From NCBI GenBank assembly GCA_003151535.1, contig PLXT01000115.1, positions 33,941-97,940 of the forward strand: a stretch of DNA of 64,000 nt. Direction: 5' to 3'. Of this stretch, positions 51,737-59,484 are shown one piece after another; positions within the stretch are counted from its first letter, which is position 1, and every line of letters begins with the position of its first letter. A model generated the notes under the pieces. That model saw only the letters and a list, made by a program, of their open reading frames with translations. It was not told the origin of the DNA and did not search any database. The translations under genes and the position numbers were made by a program. This DNA is from Methanobacterium sp. Its GTDB lineage: Archaea > Methanobacteriota > Methanobacteria > Methanobacteriales > Methanobacteriaceae.

Positions 51737-52201
51737 TTAGTTATTAAAGTTGATGGTAGTACCAAGCAAAAAGAATGTTTGTCTTTGCATAAGATCATAA
51801 CCATAACCCACAGTGACTAAATTATTCAATATACCAACAGTAGCTGCATAAGATAGGCTAAACGCATTTCCGTTGACATTAACGCCAGTTAATACAGTTA
51901 GAGGTGATATGCTCACGATTGAATTCCAACGGCCTGTACTGTCATCAAATTTAAGATACTGCAATGCAATACCCCCACCAACTGTTACAGTTGAAAACTG
52001 TCCGTTTTGATATCTACCTAGAGGAACAACAGCAATTGGTCTCCAAGACCACATCGTGATTGGGGTTGTTAGTGGTGCAACAGCCGTAAGCTTAGTTGAT
52101 TTTGTCTTATAGCTCTCTGGCTTAGCGATTGGCTTAATAAGCTGTCCGAATGATAATTCTGCTGCAAATAAAAGGGTTAAACCTAAAAATAGTTTTTTCA
52201 T
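51737..52201 (-). CDS. Secreted, probable outer-membrane beta protein
   Basis: 154 residues from MKKLFLGLTLLFAAELSFGQ, a type I signal peptide with cleavage after SFG. The mature part alternates polar and hydrophobic residues with many Gly/Thr and ends TFFLLGTTINFNN (aromatic-rich C-terminus), as in small beta-barrels. It may sit in the host outer membrane. The longer ORF to 52282 runs through tRNA sequence and was rejected. Confidence 0.7.
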   Translation of the reverse strand: MKKLFLGLTLLFAAELSFGQLIKPIAKPESYKTKSTKLTAVAPLTTPITMWSWRPIAVVPLGRYQNGQFSTVTVGGGIALQYLKFDDSTGRWNSIVSISPLTVLTGVNVNGNAFSLSYAATVGILNNLVTVGYGYDLMQRQTFFLLGTTINFNN

Positions 52202-52252
52202 AAATGTTTTTTTGTATATTATTATAAATATCTCAAAATTTTGAAATATCTG

Positions 52253-52322
52253 TGTAGGGGGTTGGACTCGAACCAACGACACAAGGTTTTCACGCTTTGT
52301 TCTACCACTGAACTACCCCTAC
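52253..52322 (-). tRNA. tRNA-Phe-like (anticodon GAA), irregular anticodon stem
   Basis: Acceptor GTAGGGG/CCCCTAC, D arm GTTCAGTGGTAGAAC, T arm GTTGG-TTCGAGT-CCAAC, A73. The loop GTGAAAA fits Phe, but the anticodon stem has mismatches. Its 5' end overlaps the stop of the gene at 52319-53071. Confidence 0.75.
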
Positions 52323-53071
52323 AAATTAAATCTAATTTTATCCGCTTTTTCTCTCAAGTGAGAAAAAGTCCAACGATCTGCAGCTTGTCCAATGTCCAAG
52401 GTAACTTTGGGGATATTACCGTACTTAGCAATTTCAGGGCCGATTATTTTACTAGCAGGACCAGCACTGTATACTACAAGAGGTGCATCAATCTTATGCG
52501 CCTTTTTAATTACATCATCTGCTTGGCTCCAATGTGATAACGCCAAATAAGTTACTTTAACATTTAATGCATATTTCGCCCTTATTTGCATTGCATCTGC
52601 TGTGTGAAGATTTCTGTGTATAAAAAGAACATGTCCAGCTTTTTTAAATAAATTTTCTTTCATCGGTTCATCCCATTGGTTAGGGAAAAAATTATCAACA
52701 TAGAAACCGCGTGGAGAGAATTCATCCACATTGTACTGCGGAAATTGTATTCCTGCTAGTGATGCAGCAAAATAATCTGAATTCTTGGCCGCTGATAATA
52801 ACCGTTCTTTTAATGTACTTATTGGAATATCTGAAACACCAAAATTTTTCAACCATTCAGCACTGAACTGTTCAGTGGGCTGAATAAACTCATTGTCATG
52901 GTTTTTGTTACAAAGATCTAATAACAGTTTTTCTCCATCAGCCATTCTGACAATACTCAGACTTTCTTTCCTAGAAAGCGCATTTCCAACTAACATGTAA
53001 AATGTGTGACTACTAATAGTATTTAAACATCTTAATATCTCGTTACTATTTAATGATTTTAACTCCCACAT
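52319..53071 (-). CDS. GT-D-fold glycosyltransferase-like protein
   Basis: 250 residues. LSIVRMADGEKLLLDL matches the 'VRxGDGE' motif of GT-D/DUF1792 glycosyltransferases; the C-terminal part has PLVVYSAGPASKIIGPEIAK and KVTLDIGQAADRWT, the sugar-nucleotide side. Phages use such enzymes to modify DNA or surface sugars. The assignment rests on these motifs. The TAG stop is inside the following tRNA (GTAGGGG). Confidence 0.6.
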   Translation of the reverse strand: MWELKSLNSNEILRCLNTISSHTFYMLVGNALSRKESLSIVRMADGEKLLLDLCNKNHDNEFIQPTEQFSAEWLKNFGVSDIPISTLKERLLSAAKNSDYFAASLAGIQFPQYNVDEFSPRGFYVDNFFPNQWDEPMKENLFKKAGHVLFIHRNLHTADAMQIRAKYALNVKVTYLALSHWSQADDVIKKAHKIDAPLVVYSAGPASKIIGPEIAKYGNIPKVTLDIGQAADRWTFSHLREKADKIRFNL

Positions 53072-53350
53072 TTATAAATGTTTTTTACGCCACTCAACAT
53101 ACTTTTTAACATCTGGATGATTCAAAAGTAATTCTAACGTATTATACTCTTTACCCATATCTTTTTCCGATATGAACTTATGTATTTGACTATGACAAAA
53201 GTGCCTACAAATCAAAACACCATGACTAACTAAATAATCGTGATCAAAATTCTTCTTAAAATATTTGTTGGAATGTAGCGTTCTAGGTATAAGATGATGA
53301 AAATTTAAAACGTCATTCTCAGACCCACATAACTCACATTTGTCAGCCAC
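53072..53350 (-). CDS. HNH endonuclease-like protein
   Basis: 92 residues. CELCGSENDVLNFHHLIPRT and LICRHFCHSQIHKFIS supply the zinc cysteines and the catalytic His pair of the HNH fold. No DNA-binding domain attached. The start overlaps nothing; it abuts the GT-D gene. Confidence 0.8.
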   Translation of the reverse strand: MADKCELCGSENDVLNFHHLIPRTLHSNKYFKKNFDHDYLVSHGVLICRHFCHSQIHKFISEKDMGKEYNTLELLLNHPDVKKYVEWRKKHL

Positions 53351-53352
53351 AG

Positions 53353-53562
53353 TTAATATTTTAAAATCAATTTAATACCCTTTATAATGCAATACAGGGG
53401 TACAAATAACCCACCGCCTAATACGGCAAATAACATTGCAAAGTTTGGTGTATTACCAATGACCCCATCTATAGAGATTTTTTCGTTCTGCTTGGTAAAA
53501 ATATATACTGTAATTGGTATACAAATCAACCAATATATAACTAAAATTGTTGCAATGTTCAT
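53353..53562 (-). CDS. Two-helix membrane protein, 69 aa
   Basis: MNIATILVIYWLICIPITVY then a second helix (FAMLFAVLGGGLFVPLYCI). A promoter lies just upstream (53579-53609). Confidence 0.6.
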   Translation of the reverse strand: MNIATILVIYWLICIPITVYIFTKQNEKISIDGVIGNTPNFAMLFAVLGGGLFVPLYCIIKGIKLILKY

Positions 53563-53578
53563 CTGATTCGATTTAAAT

Positions 53579-53609
53579 CAAATATACACAACGAATTTTA
53601 AAAATCAAA
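53579..53609 (-). promoter_or_regulatory. Promoter of 53353-53562
   Basis: Minus strand TTTG, 19 bases, TATATTTG. Confidence 0.7.
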
Positions 53610-53795
53610 CTTTTCTGAATTATTTTCTGGTTCCTCTCGTAGTTGAGTAGTTCCCCTTATTGAAGCGATGAAAGGGCAATGACGACATTGGTTTCCGCAA
53701 CAAAATGCTCTTCTCATGAGATAACGTCCTGTATAGACTACAAGACCATTCTCTATATAATAATCAACCCCTTCAATAAATTCTCTTTTCGCCAT
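53598..53795 (-). CDS. DUF5522-like small Cys protein
   Basis: 65 residues. GVDYYIENGLVVYTGRYLMR followed by CCGNQCRHCPF is the signature of the DUF5522 family, found in Bacteroidota genomes. The four cysteines and His likely bind metal. Function unknown. Confidence 0.75.
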   Translation of the reverse strand: MAKREFIEGVDYYIENGLVVYTGRYLMRRAFCCGNQCRHCPFIASIRGTTQLREEPENNSEKFDF

Positions 53796-53816
53796 TCAAG
53801 TTTTTAAATAAATATC

Positions 53817-54452
53817 TTATATTTTAACTTGTTTCATTTCTTGATTATATGACTCGGGGTCTTTATTCCTCAATCTTTCAAACCAATCATTTGTTTTTAT
53901 CTTACAGTAGTATAACTGACTGGTTTTTTTTGTTTGAACGGTTCCCTTGCAGATCACACCTTCGCTCAATCCAAACTCATTTTCTTTTACACGGCTAACA
54001 AACTCTTTATTTAAATTACCATTGTAGACTACTCTAGGAATACCAGCTTCACCAAAATTATTCATAAACTCTTTTGGCGCTATTAAACCTTTTTTATATC
54101 TAGAAATATCAAATAAGGTAATATCAAACGTATCGTTTATAAAATCATGCTGCCCAAAAGAAGATCTAATACCCAGCAATTCTGCGAAACACACAAACGA
54201 TAATGAATCACGATATTCTTTAGATTTGAATATTCGAGTTAACTTCTCTTCGTACTTGTCCTTGAATAGTTTAATTGCAAAGCCCCATGTCTCATGGTTC
54301 TCATCAATCATCATATTTCTCGTACCGAATTTATAAAACCCTCTTTTAGGGGAGTATTCCACCCTTATGTTTGATCCATCTAGCTTATCAAACGCAACAA
54401 TGGGGATACCCCAGTTATCCCCATAATAATCTATAGTATTATATGCTTTCAT
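53817..54452 (-). CDS. RNA ligase (Rnl2-like)
   Basis: 211 residues. VAFDKLDGSNIRVEY carries the KxDG nucleotidyl-lysine motif (Lys about residue 23); FVCFAELLG is motif III-like; GVICKGTV and YYCKIKTNDWF are motifs IV and V. It should join RNA ends by adenylation, as in T4 Rnl2. It is short, with no C-terminal domain. With Thg1, 2H, HAD and cREC-like proteins it fits tRNA repair. Confidence 0.85.
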   Translation of the reverse strand: MKAYNTIDYYGDNWGIPIVAFDKLDGSNIRVEYSPKRGFYKFGTRNMMIDENHETWGFAIKLFKDKYEEKLTRIFKSKEYRDSLSFVCFAELLGIRSSFGQHDFINDTFDITLFDISRYKKGLIAPKEFMNNFGEAGIPRVVYNGNLNKEFVSRVKENEFGLSEGVICKGTVQTKKTSQLYYCKIKTNDWFERLRNKDPESYNQEMKQVKI

Positions 54453-54453
54453 A

Positions 54454-54861
54454 TTAACAATATGGTAAAACCAAAGGATCTTCTGGTTTGCCGCTTAAAT
54501 ATTTATCTTTAACTCTAATTGTTTCTGCCTCAAGAAGTTTATTGGTAACTTCTTCATCTAATGTAGCAAAATGAGAATAACCCCATAAATCTCCTTCACC
54601 ACTACCATATCCACTATCGAGACTATGCGTTTTACCTTCTTCTATATCAACTTCATAAGGAGAGTCGTTAATAATGTACTTATTAAATTGCACTATTTCT
54701 TTTGTGCCGTCAGTACTATAATACGTCCTTTCACCTTTCTTTATCTCATTTATTATGATTTTTCTAAGCGTAGCACCAGTCCTATCTGAATGGATAATAA
54801 ACATTGTACCCAAGTTTGGTTTAATTAAACCCTTCTTTAACATATAGTCTTGCTTATTCAT
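54454..54861 (-). CDS. Hypothetical protein, 135 aa
   Basis: Soluble, starting MNKQDYMLKKGLIKPNLGTM. It lies one base from the RNA ligase gene, so it probably shares its transcript. Function unknown. Confidence 0.6.
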   Translation of the reverse strand: MNKQDYMLKKGLIKPNLGTMFIIHSDRTGATLRKIIINEIKKGERTYYSTDGTKEIVQFNKYIINDSPYEVDIEEGKTHSLDSGYGSGEGDLWGYSHFATLDEEVTNKLLEAETIRVKDKYLSGKPEDPLVLPYC

Positions 54862-54878
54862 TATACAAATATATAAAT

Positions 54879-55358
54879 TTATTTTGTATTACCAAGTTTT
54901 TGCTTTTCGTATATCCTATTATTAAAATCATCCAATAAGCTTTGAGGAATTTTAATCCTCCTGGAATCAAACTCATTCAATATTTCTTTCTTTGTAAAGC
55001 TACCTTCGACAATTCCATCGGTCCATTGATTTAACCATAAGCCCCAGCTCTTTTTACCTGTAATAACACCTCTGATAATATTGGGATGTCTGGTAATGAT
55101 CGAATTAATTTTATACTTCCCATTTTCAAATTCTTTGAATGTAAGTTTACCTTCTGGGCCATTAATATCAAAATCAATATCTATTTGGCTTCCACAAAAT
55201 GTAAGTATTCCAGATCTATATGATGTAAGAAAAAATGAGAATATCTCATTAAAATTGTCGGAGTATTTTTTCCTTTGTCTGGTACCCAGTGAGTTTTTTC
55301 TTATTTCACTGGGTAGAATGCGTCCTGCTGTTTCATGTTGCTCAATTTTGTAAAGCAT
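54879..55358 (-). CDS. Hypothetical protein, 159 aa
   Basis: Starting MLYKIEQHETAGRILPSEIR; the ATG lies inside the 3' end of the upstream tRNA (overlap of 8 bases). The longer ORF to 55574 reads through two tRNAs and was rejected. A short C-terminal helix NNRIYEKQKLGNTK follows a beta-rich middle. Function unknown. Confidence 0.6.
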   Translation of the reverse strand: MLYKIEQHETAGRILPSEIRKNSLGTRQRKKYSDNFNEIFSFFLTSYRSGILTFCGSQIDIDFDINGPEGKLTFKEFENGKYKINSIITRHPNIIRGVITGKKSWGLWLNQWTDGIVEGSFTKKEILNEFDSRRIKIPQSLLDDFNNRIYEKQKLGNTK

Positions 55359-55420
55359 GCTGGATTCGAACCAACATTGCCCGCTAAACGCGGGAGTTCT
55401 AGCCATTAAACTAATGCTTC
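55351..55420 (-). tRNA. tRNA with undetermined anticodon
   Basis: Acceptor GAAGCAT/ATGCTTT, D arm GTTTAATGGCTAGAAC, T arm GTTGG-TTCGAAT-CCAGC are good. The anticodon arm is CCCG-CGTTTAG-CGGG, which would put UUU in the anticodon but G at position 33, so identity and function are uncertain. Confidence 0.7.
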
Positions 55421-55515
55421 TAACTGTTAGTATCACATCGGCAAACATAATACTAACAGAAAGGACTTCAGCCTTTAATGAGATTGCCGCCTCATGTATA
55501 GCTATACCTTTTTTG

Positions 55516-55592
55516 TGGAGGATAAGAAATATGATTTCTTCTGTTCTTCCTGATTGCAAATCAGGTGACCACACCTAGCAGTCCCATCCCCC
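55516..55592 (-). tRNA. tRNA-Ala (anticodon UGC) with degenerate T loop
   Basis: Acceptor GGGGGAT/ATCCTCC has the G3.U70 pair that defines Ala; anticodon arm CCTGA-TTTGCAA-TCAGG; A73. The T arm is AAGAA-ATCATAT-TTCTT, without the TTC motif. It is easy to miss in a standard scan. Confidence 0.78.
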
Positions 55593-55652
55593 ATATTAAA
55601 ATGGTCCAATAAGTGATTAATTTATTGTTCGGTCATCAACCAACCATATTAG

Positions 55653-55726
55653 TAGCCCCACACGGAGTCGAACCGAAATTTACTCATGGAAAGTGAGTCG
55701 TCCTAAATCCATTAGACGATAGGGCC
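55653..55726 (-). tRNA. tRNA-Glu (anticodon UUC)
   Basis: Acceptor GGCCCTA/TGGGGCT, anticodon arm ACTCA-CTTTCCA-TGAGT, T loop TTCGACT, A73. Confidence 0.9.
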
Positions 55727-55730
55727 ATAT

Positions 55731-55775
55731 GATGTGTTAGGGCCAGCAACTAGCCCCATTCTCGGTGGACACATC
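55731..55775 (-). other. Structured spacer between tRNA-Glu and tRNA-Phe
   Basis: Two helices: outer GATGTGT/ACACATC (7 bp) and inner GGGCTAG-TTG-CTGGCCC (7 bp with one G.U). Such structure in a tRNA spacer may guide processing. Confidence 0.5.
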
Positions 55776-55786
55776 AACCACACCTG

Positions 55787-55858
55787 TGGTACGGGTGAGA
55801 CTTGAACTCACAACGCCAGCCTCTTCAGGGCTGCGCTCTACATTGGAGCTACCGCACC
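55787..55858 (-). tRNA. tRNA-Phe (anticodon GAA)
   Basis: Acceptor GGTGCGG/CCGTACC, D arm GCTCCAATGTAGAGC, anticodon arm CAGCC-CTGAAGA-GGCTG, T arm GTGAG-TTCAAGT-CTCAC. Canonical. Confidence 0.93.
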
Positions 55859-55996
55859 ATATAACGAAGGCATATCGGTCGTTCCCATTTTACTTTAACC
55901 CCTGCCATACTTTCTAAGTCGCTAAACTTATATCCTTTGAGATGTTAAAAATGATAAACAAATAATCTGCACACAATCATTTATTTATTTCGTTAG

Positions 55997-56067
55997 CGGA
56001 ATATCACGGATTCGAACCGAGAACATCTGATAGACAATCAGAGATTATACCATTTCACTAATATTCC
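55997..56067 (-). tRNA. tRNA-Asp (anticodon GUC)
   Basis: Acceptor GGAATAT/ATATTCC, anticodon arm TCTGA-TTGTCTA-TCAGA, T loop TTCGAAT, discriminator G as expected for Asp. Confidence 0.92.
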
Positions 56068-56074
56068 ATTAAAA

Positions 56075-56107
56075 CAAAAAACCCTTCAACTTTTAGGCTG
56101 AAGGGTT
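56075..56107 (-). terminator. Terminator of mini-gene 2
   Basis: Stem AACCCTTCA/TGAAGGGTT and T-run TTTTTTG, eight bases before tRNA-Asp. Confidence 0.85.
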
Positions 56108-56126
56108 AATCATTAGTTATATTCCG

Positions 56127-56210
56127 TTAACTTTTGACAAAACTCAGCCTTCTGGGACGATCCGCCTCAGTTGCAAAATTAAATTCAAATATGTTGTTAA
56201 CGTTTGTCAT
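56127..56210 (-). CDS. Mini-gene 2, 27 aa
   Basis: MTNVNNIFEFNFATEADRPR..., with promoter 56254-56284 upstream and terminator downstream, the same layout as mini-genes 1 and 3. Confidence 0.6.
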   Translation of the reverse strand: MTNVNNIFEFNFATEADRPRRLSFVKS

Positions 56211-56253
56211 TGTTTAATTGTTGTGAGACTATGTCTCGGTTTATAAATATATG

Positions 56254-56284
56254 CAAATATACGAAAAGTTTCTATAAAAGCAAA
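56254..56284 (-). promoter_or_regulatory. Promoter of mini-gene 2
   Basis: TTTG, 19 bases, TATATTTG, within the same extended block (TTTTCGTATATTTGC) as other promoters of this region. Confidence 0.8.
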
Positions 56285-56300
56285 TATTTTTTAAGTTTTT

Positions 56301-58091
56301 TTAATTTAAAAGATTCATTAAGGAATCCTTTGATAAGTTGGTTAAATCGATATCAGCATTTTCTTGGACTATATCAAACCCAGCATCTAATAATAGAATA
56401 TCCAATGGCAAGTAACAATCCAATGTTGATAATGCGTATTCTGTATACAGATCAGTTACATTATTGGTTGACACACGACCTTTACCAGTTCTGAACTGCG
56501 CCAATATAAACTTATTATTCGTAATAACACCCAAGCTTTTTTCCTTGGAATCCATTTCACAATCAACCATTACTAATACGTTGTTTGGGTCAACCATGTA
56601 ATTCCTTGATATGTTAATAATCTTTTCCTTGGCCAAGAAGAATTTGAATTTGCTGTTAGGCTGTCCATAATACAAATTAACTTTAACGATGCAAGGACCA
56701 AAATTATTGGATGTATAAAACAATTCTGTAGCTTCTGGTTCAGCAGATGTCATATCACCAGAATAAACGATGCTGCTATTAGCATTTTTATATGCCGAGT
56801 CCCATCCGTATTTCTGGCCATCTATTGACATCAAGCTCAAATCCAAGTCTCTCGCACCGTCCTTACCTTTCCAATTAATCCCAACGATGGCATCTTGATC
56901 AGCTAAGTCAAAGGAAGTACCTAATGGGTAGTTTCCAATGAAAGATTTTTCACTTGTTGGAAGCGTTAAGTTAACACCTTTTGGTAATGTTACTGAGCAA
57001 GCCTTCTTACTTAAGCTCTTAACCAAATCATTATAAATGAGCCAATACACACTTTTCAAATAAGACTCGTTATGCGTATTCTTCTGGACCTTGATATATA
57101 ATTTCTGGTTTCTAACCAAATATGCATTAATTTCCAATTCCTTTAACCTGATATTGATTGTTTGTAACAACAAAATCTTTTTAAAGTTTGTAATCTTGAG
57201 CAATTCCTTGTTTACATCACTTAGAGGTCTCTGATTTGTTAATAGACTTTCAAAAAAACCAACTTCCATTGGTTCATGAAATTTAACTGCTAACTTGCGT
57301 AATTTATTAATTATTTTAATATTGGATTTGTTAGCGCTCTTAAATGCAAGGAATAAAGGCTTGAACCTGTAAAACACGCTGGCTAAGTCTTCTACACCGA
57401 AGACAATAATAAATGTAGATACATCTAAACCAGAAAGTTTAATTTTACCTATTGTCGCTTTATCCTTAATCAATAAGGTTTTATCGGTGCATAGATACAC
57501 TAAAAAGCGAACAAGTTCAACGGCTTCTTTTGGAAGCGTAGCAGTTGTCTTATGTAAGAACATTTTTGCTTCCTTATTCTTAACTTTATTAATATCTGTT
57601 CTATGATTAAGCCAGTTTAAAATTGTTAAGATGTCCTCGATAGTTTCTTGTTTTAACGCAATACCACTACAAAGCATTTTTTCACAACGAACAATTAAAT
57701 CGCTCTTAGTGATAGGTGAAATCACTTTAAAAGTTGTAAACGCTGGAACATCAGCAATTTCAGTTGGAATATATGGCTCACCAGTGAAATTAGTGCCATA
57801 TGTCGAAGCATAATGCATCAACTGATCTTCAAATAATTCAAACCTACTTTTGCTGATAACTGAACTCCATTTCTTGTAAAAGGTAGAGCTATAATCAACA
57901 GCTTGTGATTTTAAATAATCTAAAATCACTGCGTTACACAACGCAGAGTGTACTAAATAACCAAGTTTAACAGCCTCTTTATTTACACCTGCAAAATCTG
58001 TTTTAGCATTATCTGGTACAGCTGAGTTAAACAGCTTAATTGTCAATGCGGAAATAGAAGTGTTGGTCGTAGTTAAAGCAGTCTTAGCCAT
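56301..58091 (-). CDS. Large helical protein with C-terminal TerD-like domain
   Basis: 596 residues. The first 380 are helical without clear match (start MAKTALTTTNTSISALTIKL). The C-terminal part reads GINWKGKDGARDLDLSLMSI, YGWDSAYKNANSSIVYSGDM and SAEPEATELFYTSNN, then a beta-strand pair, matching the calcium-binding TerD fold found in tellurite/stress proteins and in the SCO0854-type RING-containing family. Expression is probably high: a strong promoter and 130-nt leader lie upstream. Role unknown; TerD proteins are linked to phage and stress responses. Confidence 0.65.
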   Translation of the reverse strand: MAKTALTTTNTSISALTIKLFNSAVPDNAKTDFAGVNKEAVKLGYLVHSALCNAVILDYLKSQAVDYSSTFYKKWSSVISKSRFELFEDQLMHYASTYGTNFTGEPYIPTEIADVPAFTTFKVISPITKSDLIVRCEKMLCSGIALKQETIEDILTILNWLNHRTDINKVKNKEAKMFLHKTTATLPKEAVELVRFLVYLCTDKTLLIKDKATIGKIKLSGLDVSTFIIVFGVEDLASVFYRFKPLFLAFKSANKSNIKIINKLRKLAVKFHEPMEVGFFESLLTNQRPLSDVNKELLKITNFKKILLLQTINIRLKELEINAYLVRNQKLYIKVQKNTHNESYLKSVYWLIYNDLVKSLSKKACSVTLPKGVNLTLPTSEKSFIGNYPLGTSFDLADQDAIVGINWKGKDGARDLDLSLMSIDGQKYGWDSAYKNANSSIVYSGDMTSAEPEATELFYTSNNFGPCIVKVNLYYGQPNSKFKFFLAKEKIINISRNYMVDPNNVLVMVDCEMDSKEKSLGVITNNKFILAQFRTGKGRVSTNNVTDLYTEYALSTLDCYLPLDILLLDAGFDIVQENADIDLTNLSKDSLMNLLN

Positions 58092-58109
58092 AAGAAGATT
58101 TTTAAAAAA

Positions 58110-58215
58110 GGCGAATAGTAAGTTTACATTTAAATTGTTTGATAGGAACTATTTATGCCTTTATGTTGATTAACGAATAGTAAATTTCCAATTTTGATAG
58201 GAACCATTTATGTCA
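58110..58215. repeat. Imperfect direct repeat in the leader of the TerD-like gene
   Basis: Two roughly 45-base copies (about 58112-58158 and 58172-58215) share cgaatagtaa and gataggaac-atttatg blocks. They lie between promoter and start codon, so they may be a regulatory duplication. Confidence 0.7.
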
Positions 58216-58223
58216 ATCGTTTG

Positions 58224-58255
58224 CAAATATACAAAGTCTTTTTATTAAAAGCAAA
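58224..58255 (-). promoter_or_regulatory. Promoter of the TerD-like gene
   Basis: Minus strand TTTG, 20 bases, TATATTTG, about 130 bases upstream of the start codon. Confidence 0.75.
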
Positions 58256-58277
58256 TATTTTATTTTAAAAGTGAGAA

Positions 58278-59099
58278 TTAATTAAAATAATCTTCCAAGG
58301 AGCCGATTAATTTAACCATGTTGCAATTATAAAACCCAGCACTATTAATATTATTAATTTCAATAATTTTTAATTCATCATTGGCTAAACAAATATCCAT
58401 TACAAATGCTTCGGCTGGTTTATACTTATCAACCATTTTTTGAGCAAAGTCAATAAAAAATAGCTCATCGTCATAGTTCTTATAAACAATACGTGAACCA
58501 ATTTTATAAGAACTAGCTGTAACAACTTTACCACCAACAACCCAGCATCTTATCTCTTGTTGAATGTCTTTAACTGGGCTCACCAATACTTTTGTTTCTT
58601 CAGAAATTACCTTAACAAGATCGTTATCATTGCATAGTTTAATATAATCACCCCATTGTTTTTTAGAAAAAACAGTTCCAGAAAATACTTTACTATCTAA
58701 TGTTGGTCTAGAAAAAAAATGTTCATCGTCAAAGGGAATGGGATCAGTAAGATTAATTATATACCCATCACCATTTAACATATTTTCAAGACCATATTTT
58801 GACGCATAGATATTAAAATCATGATTTTCATTCAGCATCGAGCCTGGCTTCCAATTTCTCTTTGTAGCAGCAACTGACATTCCAACAGCACCAAAACAAA
58901 AAACATTATTATGAGTTGTTTCGTAAACTTTCAATACATGCTCTTTAGATGTGTCAGCTGAATCATACCATTCATAGATGTCCTCTGCAAAGGGGAGATA
59001 TTTCACTATATCATATTCAAACTTGAAACGATTCATTATATCTAACAGAAGTTCATAATGATGCTCCTTAAAAAGATTTTCTTGTATGACGTAAAACAT
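58278..59099 (-). CDS. ATP-grasp protein, DUF4343-like
   Basis: 273 residues from MFYVIQENLFKEHHYELLLD. FSGTVFSKKQWGDYIKLC, IQQEIRCWVVGGKVVTASSY and PAEAFVMDICLANDELKIIE with EINNINSAGFY form the ATP-grasp C-terminal part. It is probably an ATP-dependent ligase for an unknown carboxylate-amine or peptide substrate. A relative at 8055-8854 is frameshifted. The longer ORF to 59180 runs into tRNA-Leu and was rejected. Confidence 0.75.
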   Translation of the reverse strand: MFYVIQENLFKEHHYELLLDIMNRFKFEYDIVKYLPFAEDIYEWYDSADTSKEHVLKVYETTHNNVFCFGAVGMSVAATKRNWKPGSMLNENHDFNIYASKYGLENMLNGDGYIINLTDPIPFDDEHFFSRPTLDSKVFSGTVFSKKQWGDYIKLCNDNDLVKVISEETKVLVSPVKDIQQEIRCWVVGGKVVTASSYKIGSRIVYKNYDDELFFIDFAQKMVDKYKPAEAFVMDICLANDELKIIEINNINSAGFYNCNMVKLIGSLEDYFN

Positions 59100-59111
59100 A
59101 ATATTATTTTG

Positions 59112-59195
59112 TAGCCGCGAAAGGACTCGAACCTTCACGCTTTTAAGGGCGGCAGATTTTGAGTCTGCAGTGGCTACCAATTACACCACGCGGCC
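59112..59195 (-). tRNA. tRNA-Leu (anticodon CAA)
   Basis: Acceptor GGCCGCG/CGCGGCT, anticodon arm GCAGA-CTCAAAA-TCTGC, class II variable arm CGC...GCG, T arm GAAGG-TTCGAGT-CCTTT. The 5' end overlaps the stop of the DUF4031 gene. Confidence 0.93.
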
Positions 59196-59396
59196 ATTTA
59201 TTATTACAATGATTTCACGTGGTCTTACCAACGTTGCCTTTCCTGTAATTTCTTCTATTCTTTTCTTCGGAATATCATAATGATCTTTATGAAACCAGCA
59301 TTTCTTGATATTCAAATCATTTGCCATTACATGCAAATTTTCAATTGAATAAGGTTTACACACCAAATGTCTCATAGTATCATAATAATACTCCAT
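59181..59396 (-). CDS. DUF4031 protein
   Basis: 71 residues. HLVCKPYSIENLHVMANDL followed by CWFHKDHYDIPKKRIEEI matches DUF4031 (the 'WFHxxHYD' core). The start codon is three bases after the 3' end of tRNA-Leu(UAG), and the stop lies inside the next tRNA. It is thus squeezed between two tRNAs and must come from the same transcript. Confidence 0.75.
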   Translation of the reverse strand: MEYYYDTMRHLVCKPYSIENLHVMANDLNIKKCWFHKDHYDIPKKRIEEITGKATLVRPREIIVIINGRVV

Positions 59397-59398
59397 AG

Positions 59399-59480
59399 TG
59401 ACCCTGACAAGCATCGAACTTGCATGCCTTGCGGCCTCCGTTTCTAGGACGGAGCTGTATCCCAATTCCAGCACAGGGCC
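59399..59480 (-). tRNA. tRNA-Leu (anticodon UAG)
   Basis: Acceptor GGCCCTG/CAGGGTC, anticodon arm TCCGT-CCTAGAA-ACGGA (C at position 33 instead of U), class II variable arm GCC-GCAA-GGC, T arm GCAAG-TTCGATG-CTTGT. Confidence 0.85.
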
Positions 59481-59484
59481 ATTG

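Noticed and set aside
52241..52537. Plus-strand ORF starting MKYLCRGLDSNQRHK
   Set aside because: Antisense of a tRNA; the rest overlaps the GT-D gene.
55359..55574. N-terminal extension of the gene at 54879-55358
   Set aside because: The extension reads through tRNA-Ala and another tRNA, so the ATG at 55358 is the credible start.
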